Of a stretch of DNA of 17,770 nt, positions 1 to 8,179 are shown piece after piece (position 1 is the first letter of the stretch; every line of letters starts with the position of its first letter). This DNA comes from Cloacimonetes bacterium UBA5456. GTDB taxonomy: Bacteria > Cloacimonadota > Cloacimonadia > Cloacimonadales > Cloacimonadaceae. The translations under genes and the position numbers were made by a program. The notes under the pieces are model-generated. The model was given only the letters and a program-made list of their open reading frames with translations. It had not been told where the DNA came from and made no database searches. The stretch is taken from assembly GCA_002427325.1 (NCBI GenBank), contig DIQS01000014.1:79362-97131 (forward strand), given 5' to 3'.

Positions 1-202
1 CACCATGAGCATATCATGAGCGCAGCATAGGCTGAACTATATAGGTAAGCTATAGGAAACAAGGAAAATAGAGGTGATGTTCGAGAAAATTCTGTTGTGC
101 ACGGCATAAAACTCAAAAGCTAATCAAAAAGAAATATCTTGCCTTAAAACATGGCTCAAGGAATTTGTGCACTCAATAGTATCTTTTTATTTTTAAAAAA
201 AC

Positions 203-240
203 TTGCAGGTAAAAACACAGACTGCCGTATAAGTTATACT
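203..240 (+). promoter_or_regulatory. Possible promoter of the tolC-macAB-like operon
   Basis: In the AT-rich lead-in, TTGCAG (203-208) lies 19 bases before TATAAG (228-233); a second -10-like hexamer, TATACT, sits at 235-240 without a partner at normal spacing. The placement, about 40-50 bases before the first gene of the operon, is sensible. The spacing is long and the region is AT-rich, so this is a weak call. I see no gene in 1-277. Frame 1 is open from the window edge for only nine codons before TAG at 28-30. Confidence 0.3.
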
Positions 241-277
241 ATATAGTTTGAAATAATATATTATAAGAAGGAAAAAA

Positions 278-1528
278 GTGAGAAACACGTTAACGTTATT
301 CCTGTTGCTTTTGCTGCCTATTCTTTTGACAGCAAATGTTTACACGCTTGATGAATTGATCGAGCATGGTTTAGAGCATAGTCTTGAAATCCAAAAAGAA
401 GAGCTCAGTGTGCAAAGCTCCAAGAGTGCTTTGACCTCTGCTTTGTGGAGTTTCGCGCCGGAAGCCAATATCAGCGCGGGAATCAATAAAGACTTTCATG
501 CGCCCGCATCCTCAGCCTCGCTTACGAGTAATGCAGGAATCGACATCTCTAAGACCATCAGTTTGAATGACCCGAGCTACTTTAACTATCGCAAAGCTCT
601 TTTGGACGATCAAAGTGCTCAGATGAAATTGCAAAGAAACACAAGTGAATATGCTTACAAGGTGTTTAAGGCTTATATCAGCGTTCTTTCCAGCGCAAAG
701 AAGATGGAAGCTTTAAACGAAAACCTTGAAATTCAAAACAGGGTTTGGGAACAGAGCAAGACTCTCTTCCGGCTCGGTAAGAACACTCCCTTTGAAGTGA
801 AACAAAATGAGATTGCCGTGATGAACTCTGAGATCAGTATAGTTCAACTGGAAAACACAATTCAGAATGCACGCTCAGAGCTTTTTTCTTTGGTTCAACT
901 CAAGGATGAGGGCTATCCGCTACAAGAGCTTGATATCGATATCATGAAGGATATTCCCGCCTTTGATAGCTCGAATATGCTTCAACTTAAACTCTTGGAA
1001 CAAGATATTAAAAAGCATGATTTGAATATCACGCAAAATAGCTTGAACTACTTGCCAAAGCTTAACTTGGGCTATGGTTTCTCACGCAAGGTATCGGGTG
1101 CAGACTTCGACTTTGATCGTTATAACACTGTGCACAGCGCATATCTCAGCCTTTCATATCCCTTGCTCAGCTTTTTCACCAATAGAGAAAGCGCAACGAG
1201 TCAAAAGATTGCTAAGCAGCTATCACAGCTGAATATCGAAGACACCGTTCAGCAAAGCCAAAGCGAATATGAAAACTCGACCAAAGCTTTGCAGTATCTC
1301 ATGCGCCTTGACACACTTTATGCAGAACAGCTTGAACAAGCCTCAGCACAGATAGAAATCGCCCAAGAACGCTATCGTTTGGGACTCATTGAACTTTTGG
1401 AACTCGATAAGACGAGAACCTCATATATTGATGCAACTCTGGCATACGAGAACAATCGCTATGAAATTCTCAAAACACAGGAAAGCATAAACTATCTAAT
1501 CTCCAACCCAATTTTAGGAAAATGGTAA
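278..1528 (+). CDS. TolC-family outer membrane efflux protein
   Basis: Outer-membrane/periplasmic channel subunit (OEP/TolC family) that would dock onto the adaptor encoded next to it and carry substrates out of the cell. The 416-residue product starts with a typical signal peptide (hydrophobic residues about 5-17, likely cut after A19). Two OEP-like repeats follow, about 22-205 and 230-410, rich in long amphipathic helices with heptad-like Leu/Ala/Gln spacing; the second ends in the family-typical helix around ERYRLGLIELLELDKTRTS. The start is GTG at 278, chosen because AGAAGGA at 266-272 gives good spacing and the signal peptide begins there. The gene overlaps the adaptor gene by 7 bases, so it is the first gene of a tripartite exporter operon. 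Substrate unknown. The length is normal for the family. Confidence 0.9.
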   Translation: MRNTLTLFLLLLLPILLTANVYTLDELIEHGLEHSLEIQKEELSVQSSKSALTSALWSFAPEANISAGINKDFHAPASSASLTSNAGIDISKTISLNDPSYFNYRKALLDDQSAQMKLQRNTSEYAYKVFKAYISVLSSAKKMEALNENLEIQNRVWEQSKTLFRLGKNTPFEVKQNEIAVMNSEISIVQLENTIQNARSELFSLVQLKDEGYPLQELDIDIMKDIPAFDSSNMLQLKLLEQDIKKHDLNITQNSLNYLPKLNLGYGFSRKVSGADFDFDRYNTVHSAYLSLSYPLLSFFTNRESATSQKIAKQLSQLNIEDTVQQSQSEYENSTKALQYLMRLDTLYAEQLEQASAQIEIAQERYRLGLIELLELDKTRTSYIDATLAYENNRYEILKTQESINYLISNPILGKW

Positions 1529-2847
1529 AAATGAAGAAATATATCAAATACATAGTCATTCTAATTGTAGTAGTCGTCGCAGTCGTTCTTTTCGTAAGAT
1601 ATAAAAAGGCTAAATCTGCCCCGGAATGGAAGACGGACTCTCCTTCTCGTGGGGCAATTCGTGAAGTTGTCACCGCCACCGGCTCGCTGAATCCTTATGT
1701 GATGGTGAACGTTGGAACCGAGGTGAGCGGCAAGATTGAAAAACTCTATAAAGAGCATAATGACAAGGTTCGCAAGGGCGAGCTTTTGGCAAAATTGGAC
1801 ACCGAACTTTTGGATACTGCCTTGGAAGTTGCACGAAGCGACTTGGCAAAATCCACCACTTCCATGCAATCAGCAAAGCTGGACTACGATTTGCAAACCG
1901 AGCTTTTTGCCAAAGATATGGCATCGGAATATGACAAGATTAAAGCACAGTATAGCTATGAAACTGCGCAACAAAACTTAGCAAATTCACAGCTTAACCT
2001 GCAAAGAGCCGAAAAGAATCTCTCGAATGCACATATCACCAGCCCAATTGATGGCGTGATCGTGTCAAGAGCGGTGGATGAGGGTCAAACCGTTGCGGCA
2101 AGCCTTAACTCCCCCACGCTCTATATTATTGCCAATAATCTGGATAAGATGCAGATCACGGCAGGCGTTGACGAAGCTGATATCGGCAAGATCAAGCTGG
2201 ATATGCCGGTGGAATTCACGGTTGATGCTCATCCCAATCAGCTCTTTCATGGCGTTGTGCAACAGATCAGGCTGAATCCCGTCACGGAGTCGAATGTCGT
2301 GACCTATCATGTGATCATCGACGCTACAAACGATGAAGGCAAACTCTTGCCGGGGATGACCACAAATGTCACCTTCATCCTGAACTCGAACATGCAAGCA
2401 CTTCGTATCCCTGAAACGGCTACACGCTTCCGTCCCAGCAAAGAGACTTGGGAGCTATTTGGGCTGAAATGGGATGATGAAATCCTCATGGCAAGCCGCA
2501 ACGTTATCCAAGAAGCAATGGCTGCTCAGCAAAGTAAATCCGAAAAAGCCTCTGCTGAAGGTGAAAGCCCGGCCAGAGGTAGTGGAAGTGGCGGTGGAAG
2601 AGGAATGGGCATGGGTGTGGGTGCAATGATGGGCGCAGGAGGCGGGAGCAAGTATTCCGTGGTCTGGGTGCTCAAAGACAACGTGCCACAACCCAAAGCA
2701 GTGAAGACAGGAATCTCGGACGGCGCCTATGTGGAGCTTCTCGATGAACTCACCGACAATACCGTGCTTGTCACTGGTGTCAAACAAAATGACTCTAAGA
2801 AAAGCAATACAACATCCGGCATGGGCCCCGGTATGAGAAGATTCTGA
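1522..2847 (+). CDS. MacA-like periplasmic adaptor (membrane fusion protein)
   Basis: HlyD/RND-type membrane fusion protein that would bridge the inner-membrane ABC permease and the TolC-like channel. Visible parts: N-terminal membrane anchor (about 8-26), the beta-barrel/lipoyl segment starting TATGSLNP (51-58) and VSGKIEKLYKEHNDKVRKGE, an alpha-helical hairpin (about 95-165), and the second lipoyl half with ITSPIDGVIVSRAVDEGQ. An unusual Gly/Met-rich insertion lies at about 347-375 in the C-terminal membrane-proximal part, and the tail is also Gly/Met-rich. The start at 1522 overlaps the preceding gene. An in-frame ATG at 1531 is a real alternative: AGGA at 1516-1519 is only 2 bases from 1522 but 11 from 1531, and the product would then begin MKKYIK. 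The stop overlaps the ATPase start by one base. Role is clear; substrate is not. Confidence 0.92.
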   Translation: MVKMKKYIKYIVILIVVVVAVVLFVRYKKAKSAPEWKTDSPSRGAIREVVTATGSLNPYVMVNVGTEVSGKIEKLYKEHNDKVRKGELLAKLDTELLDTALEVARSDLAKSTTSMQSAKLDYDLQTELFAKDMASEYDKIKAQYSYETAQQNLANSQLNLQRAEKNLSNAHITSPIDGVIVSRAVDEGQTVAASLNSPTLYIIANNLDKMQITAGVDEADIGKIKLDMPVEFTVDAHPNQLFHGVVQQIRLNPVTESNVVTYHVIIDATNDEGKLLPGMTTNVTFILNSNMQALRIPETATRFRPSKETWELFGLKWDDEILMASRNVIQEAMAAQQSKSEKASAEGESPARGSGSGGGRGMGMGVGAMMGAGGGSKYSVVWVLKDNVPQPKAVKTGISDGAYVELLDELTDNTVLVTGVKQNDSKKSNTTSGMGPGMRRF

Positions 2848-3596
2848 TGAGCAAACTATTACTCGAAACAAAAGAACTCACTAAGACCTACGCGATGGGT
2901 CAATTCGACGTGCATGCACTCAGAAGCGTCGATTTGAAAGTCAATTATGGTGACTTCATCGCAATCATGGGCGCAAGTGGGAGCGGAAAAACTACATTTA
3001 TGAACCTCTTGGGATGTCTGGATAAGCCCACATCCGGCAGCTATCTCTTGGATGATATTGAGGTGCATAAGATGAGTTCCGAACAGCTTACACTGATCCG
3101 CAATGAAAAGATAGGCTTTGTGTTCCAAGGCTTCTATCTTTTAGCACGAACCAGTGCGCTGGAAAACGTGGAATTACCCCTATTATATACAAAGAAAATT
3201 ACTTCGCATGAGCGGAAGGAAAGGGCTATGAAAGCCTTGGAAACAGTGGGGATCGCTGATAGAGCTTCCCACTTTCCCAATCAGCTCTCCGGCGGACAGC
3301 AACAGAGGGTGGCAATCGCTCGCGCAATTGTGAACGACCCCTCCTTCATTCTTGCTGATGAGCCCACCGGCAATCTCGATACGAGAACAAGCATTGAAGT
3401 CATGACCTTCTTTCAACAGCTTCACAGACAAGGCAAAACTGTGATCCTCGTTACACACGAGATGGATATTGCGCGCTATGCAAACCGCCACATCACTTTC
3501 AGAGATGGCAGAGTCATATCAGACAAGATCAATCCGAACCCTGCTGATGCTGCTACAGACCTGAAGAACATGCCTTTGCCCGAGACGGAGGATTAG
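2847..3596 (+). CDS. MacB-type ABC transporter ATP-binding protein
   Basis: Cytoplasmic ATPase of a MacB/LolD/FtsE-type (type VII ABC) exporter, 249 residues. All nucleotide-binding motifs are intact: Walker A GASGSGKT at 42-49, Q-loop region GFVFQGFYLLARTSALENV, signature LSGGQQQR at 147-154, Walker B FILADE at 167-172 and the H-loop histidine at 204 in LVTHEMD. In E. coli MacB this domain is fused to the permease; here it is a separate gene, as in many other lineages (for example Bacillus YknY). It starts one base inside the adaptor stop codon (TGATG arrangement) and is two bases from the permease gene, so the three should be made together. LolD is the main alternative by sequence type, but the MacA and TolC neighbours favour MacAB. 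Confidence 0.93.
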   Translation: MSKLLLETKELTKTYAMGQFDVHALRSVDLKVNYGDFIAIMGASGSGKTTFMNLLGCLDKPTSGSYLLDDIEVHKMSSEQLTLIRNEKIGFVFQGFYLLARTSALENVELPLLYTKKITSHERKERAMKALETVGIADRASHFPNQLSGGQQQRVAIARAIVNDPSFILADEPTGNLDTRTSIEVMTFFQQLHRQGKTVILVTHEMDIARYANRHITFRDGRVISDKINPNPADAATDLKNMPLPETED

Positions 3597-3598
3597 AG

Positions 3599-4807
3599 AT
3601 GTCGTTCATAGGAATCATGAAAATAGCTCTCAAATCTTTGATGAGAAACAAGACGAGAACCTTTTTGACCATGCTCGGGATCATCATCGGCGTGGCGGCG
3701 GTGATCGCTATGCTCGCCATCGGACAAGGTGCACAAAAGATTGTTGAAGACCAAGTTAACTCCATGGGAACAAATGTGATCATGGCATATTCAAACTTCA
3801 GTGGCACAGCGGTTCGACAAGCAGCCGGTGGAGGAAATCTCATCACGGTTGACGACGTCGAAGCAATGCGCGAGCTGGATGGATTGCTATATGCTACACC
3901 GGTTTATAACTCATGGGGACAGCTCAAATATGAGGGGCAAAACTGGCGCGGAAGCATTACCGGAGTGGATGCAGACTATTTCTTTATCCGCAATATGAGC
4001 ATTGCAGAAGGAGACTTCTTCTATGGCTCGGATGTGGAGAATGGAAACAAGGTCTGCGTGATCGGTAAGACCGTGGCAGATAATCTCTTTGGAGATATTG
4101 ACCCCATAGATAAAGTCATGCGCATCCGCAATATCCCTTTCACCGTGAAAGGAGTGCTTACCGAGAAAGGACAAAGCGTGATGGGAAATGACCAAGATGA
4201 CGTCGTTATCGCTCCATATACCACAGTCTATCAAAGGCTTTTGGGAAGACATTGGCGCGTGATGTCCGTGATGGTTTCTGCCCAAAGTAAAGAACAAATC
4301 ACCAACTTACAGCAAGAAATCTTGGATCTCTTGCAAGCTCGTCACAGAGGAACAACCAGCGAGGAATTCATTGTGAGTTCGCAAACAGAGCTTGCTGAAA
4401 CGGCAAATGAGGTCTCAAACACCATGACCATTCTCTTGGCTTCAATCGCCGGCATATCGCTACTCGTGGGCGGAATCGGAATCATGAATATCATGCTGGT
4501 TTCCGTGTCGGAACGAATCAAAGAGATCGGGATTCGCATGGCGGTGGGTGCAGGAAAAAGTGACGTGCTCATGCAATTTGTCATCGAAGCTGTTTCCATC
4601 AGCATCATGGGTGGAATCATCGGCATCATCCTCGGCGCATCGGCGGCACATATTGCCGGAAATGCAATGGATTGGAACATTGTGGTCACGCCTTGGTCGA
4701 TAGCTCTATCGGTGGGCTTTTCCATGGCGATCGGCATCTTCTTTGGCTGGTATCCGGCAAAGAAAGCTGCAAATCTCAATCTCATCGATGCCTTGCGTTA
4801 TGAATAA
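3599..4807 (+). CDS. MacB-type ABC transporter permease (MacB_PCD/FtsX)
   Basis: Inner-membrane permease of the tripartite exporter, 402 residues. It has the MacB fold order: TM1 at about 22-42 (LTMLGIIIGVAAVIAMLAIG), a large periplasmic domain (about 45-270), then three C-terminal helices of the FtsX type (about 275-300, 325-350 and 362-385) with the conserved cytoplasmic stretch SERIKEIGIRMAVGA and the family-typical ending WYPAKKAANLNLIDALRYE. Such proteins work by transmitting ATP-driven motion to the periplasmic domain (mechanotransmission) rather than by forming a classic membrane channel. It begins two bases after the ATPase stop and is the last gene before a strong terminator. The substrate cannot be told from sequence. 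Confidence 0.93.
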   Translation: MSFIGIMKIALKSLMRNKTRTFLTMLGIIIGVAAVIAMLAIGQGAQKIVEDQVNSMGTNVIMAYSNFSGTAVRQAAGGGNLITVDDVEAMRELDGLLYATPVYNSWGQLKYEGQNWRGSITGVDADYFFIRNMSIAEGDFFYGSDVENGNKVCVIGKTVADNLFGDIDPIDKVMRIRNIPFTVKGVLTEKGQSVMGNDQDDVVIAPYTTVYQRLLGRHWRVMSVMVSAQSKEQITNLQQEILDLLQARHRGTTSEEFIVSSQTELAETANEVSNTMTILLASIAGISLLVGGIGIMNIMLVSVSERIKEIGIRMAVGAGKSDVLMQFVIEAVSISIMGGIIGIILGASAAHIAGNAMDWNIVVTPWSIALSVGFSMAIGIFFGWYPAKKAANLNLIDALRYE

Positions 4808-4833
4808 ATAGAAATATAATCAGATAAATATAA

Positions 4834-4866
4834 ATATCCGGCTCCAAATGGGGTCGGATATTTTTC
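4834..4866 (+). terminator. Rho-independent terminator after the exporter operon
   Basis: A 12-bp stem (4834-4845 with 4850-4861, two G-U wobbles, loop AAAT) begins ATATCCGG and is followed by a T run to 4865. It lies 26 bases after the permease stop and closes the operon. Confidence 0.9.
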
Positions 4867-4900
4867 TTGACATGAACTTTAACTTGATAAGGCTTGCAGG

Positions 4901-7900
4901 ATGCTAAGAAATCAATCTTTTCAAAAGGAAAAGCAAGAGCGCTTGAAGAGGACCATCGATATGGTCACCCGTCTCTATGTCTATATTTTGAAGAGTGATA
5001 ACGAGATTTCGGGTGCTGAGATTGAGATTCTTTATTCGCTGTTGATCAACCTCTTTTCGCAGGTGGATGTATCTTGGGAAACCTATGTAAAAGAGATCGT
5101 GGAAAGTGAATATAAAATTGAAGATGTCTTCGTTTATTTAGATAGAAATCTCTCCGTGTTCGACAAGATTCGACTGATCCAATCGCTGGTGATCATGGCG
5201 AAAACAGAGGCAGATTTTGCCATCAGCGATCTCACCGAGATCATGGAGCTGGCAAAGAATCTCAATATCAGCGCGACAACCTTCCTCCCTCTGATTGATC
5301 ACTTTGAAAAGCATACCCGGGATTCTGCACACATTGAATGTCGGCATCATCTCAGTCATGTAAAGCATTCTGTATTCTCGGATTATGTGGTCTTCGGACA
5401 CGGTGATCAAGCGGATGTTCAATATCGTGATCCCCGCCTCAGTAACTATGAATGCGCCATTTTTGCAATCGATAAATATATGTTCCTCAGCGTTGCGAGT
5501 GGAAGTAATGCCATATTGAACGGACAAAAAGCAGAGCAAAATGCAATTCATCTTCTAAATGAAGATTCAGTCTTGATGGTGGCTGGTCGAGAATATTGCT
5601 ATTCTTGTTTGCAAAAGATGTATTTCCATAGAGATGATGCTGATGACATCGTCTTCCGTAAGCCCGAATATGAGTTTATCTTCCGTAAGTTCAAGAGTTC
5701 CTTTAGCATTGTGGTCTATAACGGAGTCGTGACGCTCAACGACAAAGAGATGTCTCACAATCGTCGTTATGAAGTGTTTTATGACGATACTTTGCAGATT
5801 CGGAACTATGCGCCTTTCCACCTCGGAATGGTGATCCAAGATAGGGCTGAGATTGGCGTTGAAGACTATCTCCCGCAGGTGCTTCACATCGTCTCAGATA
5901 AGGGCTATCTGCATACTTCTCGTGAGGACAGTGAGAATAGCGTCACGCGCATAGAATACCATGATGATGGCTTTCATATCTTTCCGCCTCGTAAAGGACA
6001 TAAGGTCTTTGTTAATCAACAAGAACTCATTGAACCTATTCTATTTAATCTTAATACCGACACTCTCACCATCGATAAAAAGAACTATAGAATCAATAAC
6101 TTCTATGACCTCATCGAGACTCCTTTTGAGATCGAATCCTATGTTGTGACTGATATTAAGCACTATTTCTCGGATGGGGTGTTGGCGCTTGACTCTGTGT
6201 CTTTTGAGGCAAATAAGGGGCAGATGGTTGCGATCTTGGGGCAAAGCGGATGTGGGAAATCCACGCTTACAAATGTGCTGTCGTCCGAACTTACGCCCAG
6301 CTATGGACAGATTCAGATTGATGGTAAAAGTCTTTATTCCAATCTTTCTTACTTCCAAGAACACATCGCTTATGTTCCTCAGGGTGACTTGCTCTATCCG
6401 AATCTCAGCGTCTATGAAAACCTTTGGTATCGGATAAGGCTGAGGATGCCGGATGTGCAAAAGGAAATCCTTGAACAAAAGGTGAATAACATCCTGCATC
6501 AGGTGAATCTCAGCCAGCATCGTGATACAATCGTGGGTGATTTTAAGAAAAAGAACCTCAGCGGCGGGGAAAGAAAACGCCTTAATCTCGCGCTGGAATT
6601 GCTCTTTGAGCCTACCATCATTATCTGTGATGAGCCTACGAGCGGACTTTCTTTTAACGATGCCGAGCATATCATTGAAATCCTCTCCAATCTCTGTCAG
6701 CAAGATAAGATCGTTATCCTCACCATACATCAGCCAAATAGTAGTATCTATCGGATGTTTGACCGTGTCTTGATGATGGATATCGGCGGCAAGATCGCCT
6801 TCTATGGAACGCCTACCGAGAGCTTTAGCTATTTTGATGATGAACTGGCTATGCTCAGCGTTCGCAAGGCGGAAGTTGAGAAGAAAAGACATTTGCTCAC
6901 CTCGGACTATTTCTATGATATCATCACCTATCCGCTTTATGATGAGGCGGGGCAGCCCGTTTATGAACAGATTCGCAAACAGGTGCAAGCAAAGCGTATG
7001 TTTCCGCCGGACTATTGGCGTGATAAATATAAACGAAAGATGCTCTATGAATTGATGCAGAGTGATGTTCAAAGCCTGCCCGTGCCGGATGCAAACATGA
7101 AGCGGAAAGCCAAGAGACTCAAACCAAAGAGCTATCTGGTCTCGATGATGTCTTTTATCTCTCGTAGCTTTAAGATGAAAATCAGAAATCGCACTAATAA
7201 CTTCATAACTTTCTTGCAGGCGCCGCTCTTAGGGCTCATCATCTCATTTATCTTGCGCCATACCACTACGGGCGTCTATACTTATGCGGAAAACAATAAC
7301 ATCTCGATATATATATTCGTTTCCATCATCGCTTTTATCTTTTTGGGGATGTCGAACTCCATTGAGGAGATCCTCAGCGAGAGGAAGATCATACTGCGCG
7401 AAAGATTGATGAATCTCAAGGCAAGTAACTATCTATTCTCTAAACTCATGGTGCTTTCTTTCTTTGGCTTAATCCAGGCTGTTTTATATCACATTATCGC
7501 TGCGCTGGTCTTGAATATCCGCGGGCTGAGCTTCATCAATATTTTCTATTTCTTTTTGGCTTCGTTGATTGGAAATTCAATCGGGCTGCTCACCTCTGCT
7601 TTCATCAAAGAAAATAGGGCGATTATAAATTTCTTGCCGCTGATTCTCATCCCGCAGATCATTTTTGGCGGTGCAGTGATTGAATTTGAACGGATGAATC
7701 ATGATCTTAAGATCTATGACAAACATCCTATTCCTGAGGTGGTTCAGGTCGTTCCTTCGCGCTGGCTCTTTGAAGGTCTCGCTACATCTTATGCAAAAAA
7801 TACCACTTTTCACAAGAAATTGAACAAGATTCAGAAAAAAGAATTGACATATTTACGTGATTACAGGAATGCTACTATCAGTAATTCTCAGTTTCAAAAG

Positions 7901-8167
7901 AAGCGAACTGAGATATATTATGCAAAGACAAATCTCGCTGAAAGGTGGGACCCGAACCGCATTGTGAACAGCTATCTGAACTCGGCTGTGAGCATCATGG
8001 ACGGCAAGGTGCTCAACAGCGGGAAGAATGAGTTTCTCTCTTCCATTAAGTTGGTGGGAGGACACAGACGAAAAACATGGAACTTTAATGCGCTCGTGAT
8101 AATGTTTTTTGCCTTGGGGCTAAATCTTATCACGTGGATAAAGCTTAAATATTATTTTAAAGAATAA
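4901..8167 (+). CDS. ABCG-type exporter with TerB-like and degenerate FHA-like N-terminal domains
   Basis: Large inner-membrane ABC half-transporter, 1088 residues. In order: a helical TerB-like domain (about 12-135); three beta-rich FHA-like units (about 150-410); an ABCG-type ATPase with Walker A GQSGCGKST at 447-455, signature LSGGERKR at 553-560, Walker B ending D577-E578 and H-loop LTIHQPNSSIYRMF; then an ABC2 membrane domain with about six helices (around 767-787, 802-820, 845-875, 879-903, 909-930, 1060-1082). About 130 charged residues sit between the last two helices, as an exposed loop. The layout resembles mycobacterial Rv1747 (FHA-FHA-ABC-ABC2), where phospho-threonine binding regulates export. 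Here the first FHA core reads FGHGD with LSNYE in place of GR and SRxH, so canonical phosphothreonine binding is doubtful. The start has AAGG at 4889-4892. A lipoprotein gene follows by 12 bases. Substrate unknown. Confidence 0.9.
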   Translation: MLRNQSFQKEKQERLKRTIDMVTRLYVYILKSDNEISGAEIEILYSLLINLFSQVDVSWETYVKEIVESEYKIEDVFVYLDRNLSVFDKIRLIQSLVIMAKTEADFAISDLTEIMELAKNLNISATTFLPLIDHFEKHTRDSAHIECRHHLSHVKHSVFSDYVVFGHGDQADVQYRDPRLSNYECAIFAIDKYMFLSVASGSNAILNGQKAEQNAIHLLNEDSVLMVAGREYCYSCLQKMYFHRDDADDIVFRKPEYEFIFRKFKSSFSIVVYNGVVTLNDKEMSHNRRYEVFYDDTLQIRNYAPFHLGMVIQDRAEIGVEDYLPQVLHIVSDKGYLHTSREDSENSVTRIEYHDDGFHIFPPRKGHKVFVNQQELIEPILFNLNTDTLTIDKKNYRINNFYDLIETPFEIESYVVTDIKHYFSDGVLALDSVSFEANKGQMVAILGQSGCGKSTLTNVLSSELTPSYGQIQIDGKSLYSNLSYFQEHIAYVPQGDLLYPNLSVYENLWYRIRLRMPDVQKEILEQKVNNILHQVNLSQHRDTIVGDFKKKNLSGGERKRLNLALELLFEPTIIICDEPTSGLSFNDAEHIIEILSNLCQQDKIVILTIHQPNSSIYRMFDRVLMMDIGGKIAFYGTPTESFSYFDDELAMLSVRKAEVEKKRHLLTSDYFYDIITYPLYDEAGQPVYEQIRKQVQAKRMFPPDYWRDKYKRKMLYELMQSDVQSLPVPDANMKRKAKRLKPKSYLVSMMSFISRSFKMKIRNRTNNFITFLQAPLLGLIISFILRHTTTGVYTYAENNNISIYIFVSIIAFIFLGMSNSIEEILSERKIILRERLMNLKASNYLFSKLMVLSFFGLIQAVLYHIIAALVLNIRGLSFINIFYFFLASLIGNSIGLLTSAFIKENRAIINFLPLILIPQIIFGGAVIEFERMNHDLKIYDKHPIPEVVQVVPSRWLFEGLATSYAKNTTFHKKLNKIQKKELTYLRDYRNATISNSQFQKKRTEIYYAKTNLAERWDPNRIVNSYLNSAVSIMDGKVLNSGKNEFLSSIKLVGGHRRKTWNFNALVIMFFALGLNLITWIKLKYYFKE

Positions 8168-8179
8168 GGAGTAACAAGA

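Noticed and set aside
1..30. Open frame from the window edge (HHEHIMSAA then TAG) as the end of an upstream gene
   Set aside because: Nine codons are not enough to support a gene; it could be a true C-terminus but cannot be told from chance.
77..109. Ten-residue open frame (MFEKILLCTA) preceded by GAGG, possible leader peptide
   Set aside because: The GAGG is only two bases from the ATG, there is no attenuator-like hairpin after it, and frames this short are common by chance.
36..246. ACTATATAG present twice (36-44 and 238-246)
   Set aside because: Nine bases of AT-rich sequence with a palindromic core; too short and too simple to call an operator pair.
253..264. Perfect 12-base palindrome ATAATATATTAT just before the ribosome binding site of the TolC-like gene
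   Set aside because: It consists only of A and T in an AT-rich stretch, where such palindromes arise easily; no second copy was seen elsewhere.
4867..4872. TTGACA just after the terminator, as a promoter of the ABCG-type exporter gene
   Set aside because: No acceptable -10 box at 16-19 bases downstream; TTGATA lies only 12 bases away.
6041..7072. Minus-strand open frame of 343 codons inside the ABCG-type exporter gene
   Set aside because: It lies wholly opposite strongly conserved ATPase coding sequence, and its translation shows no domain; a shadow frame.
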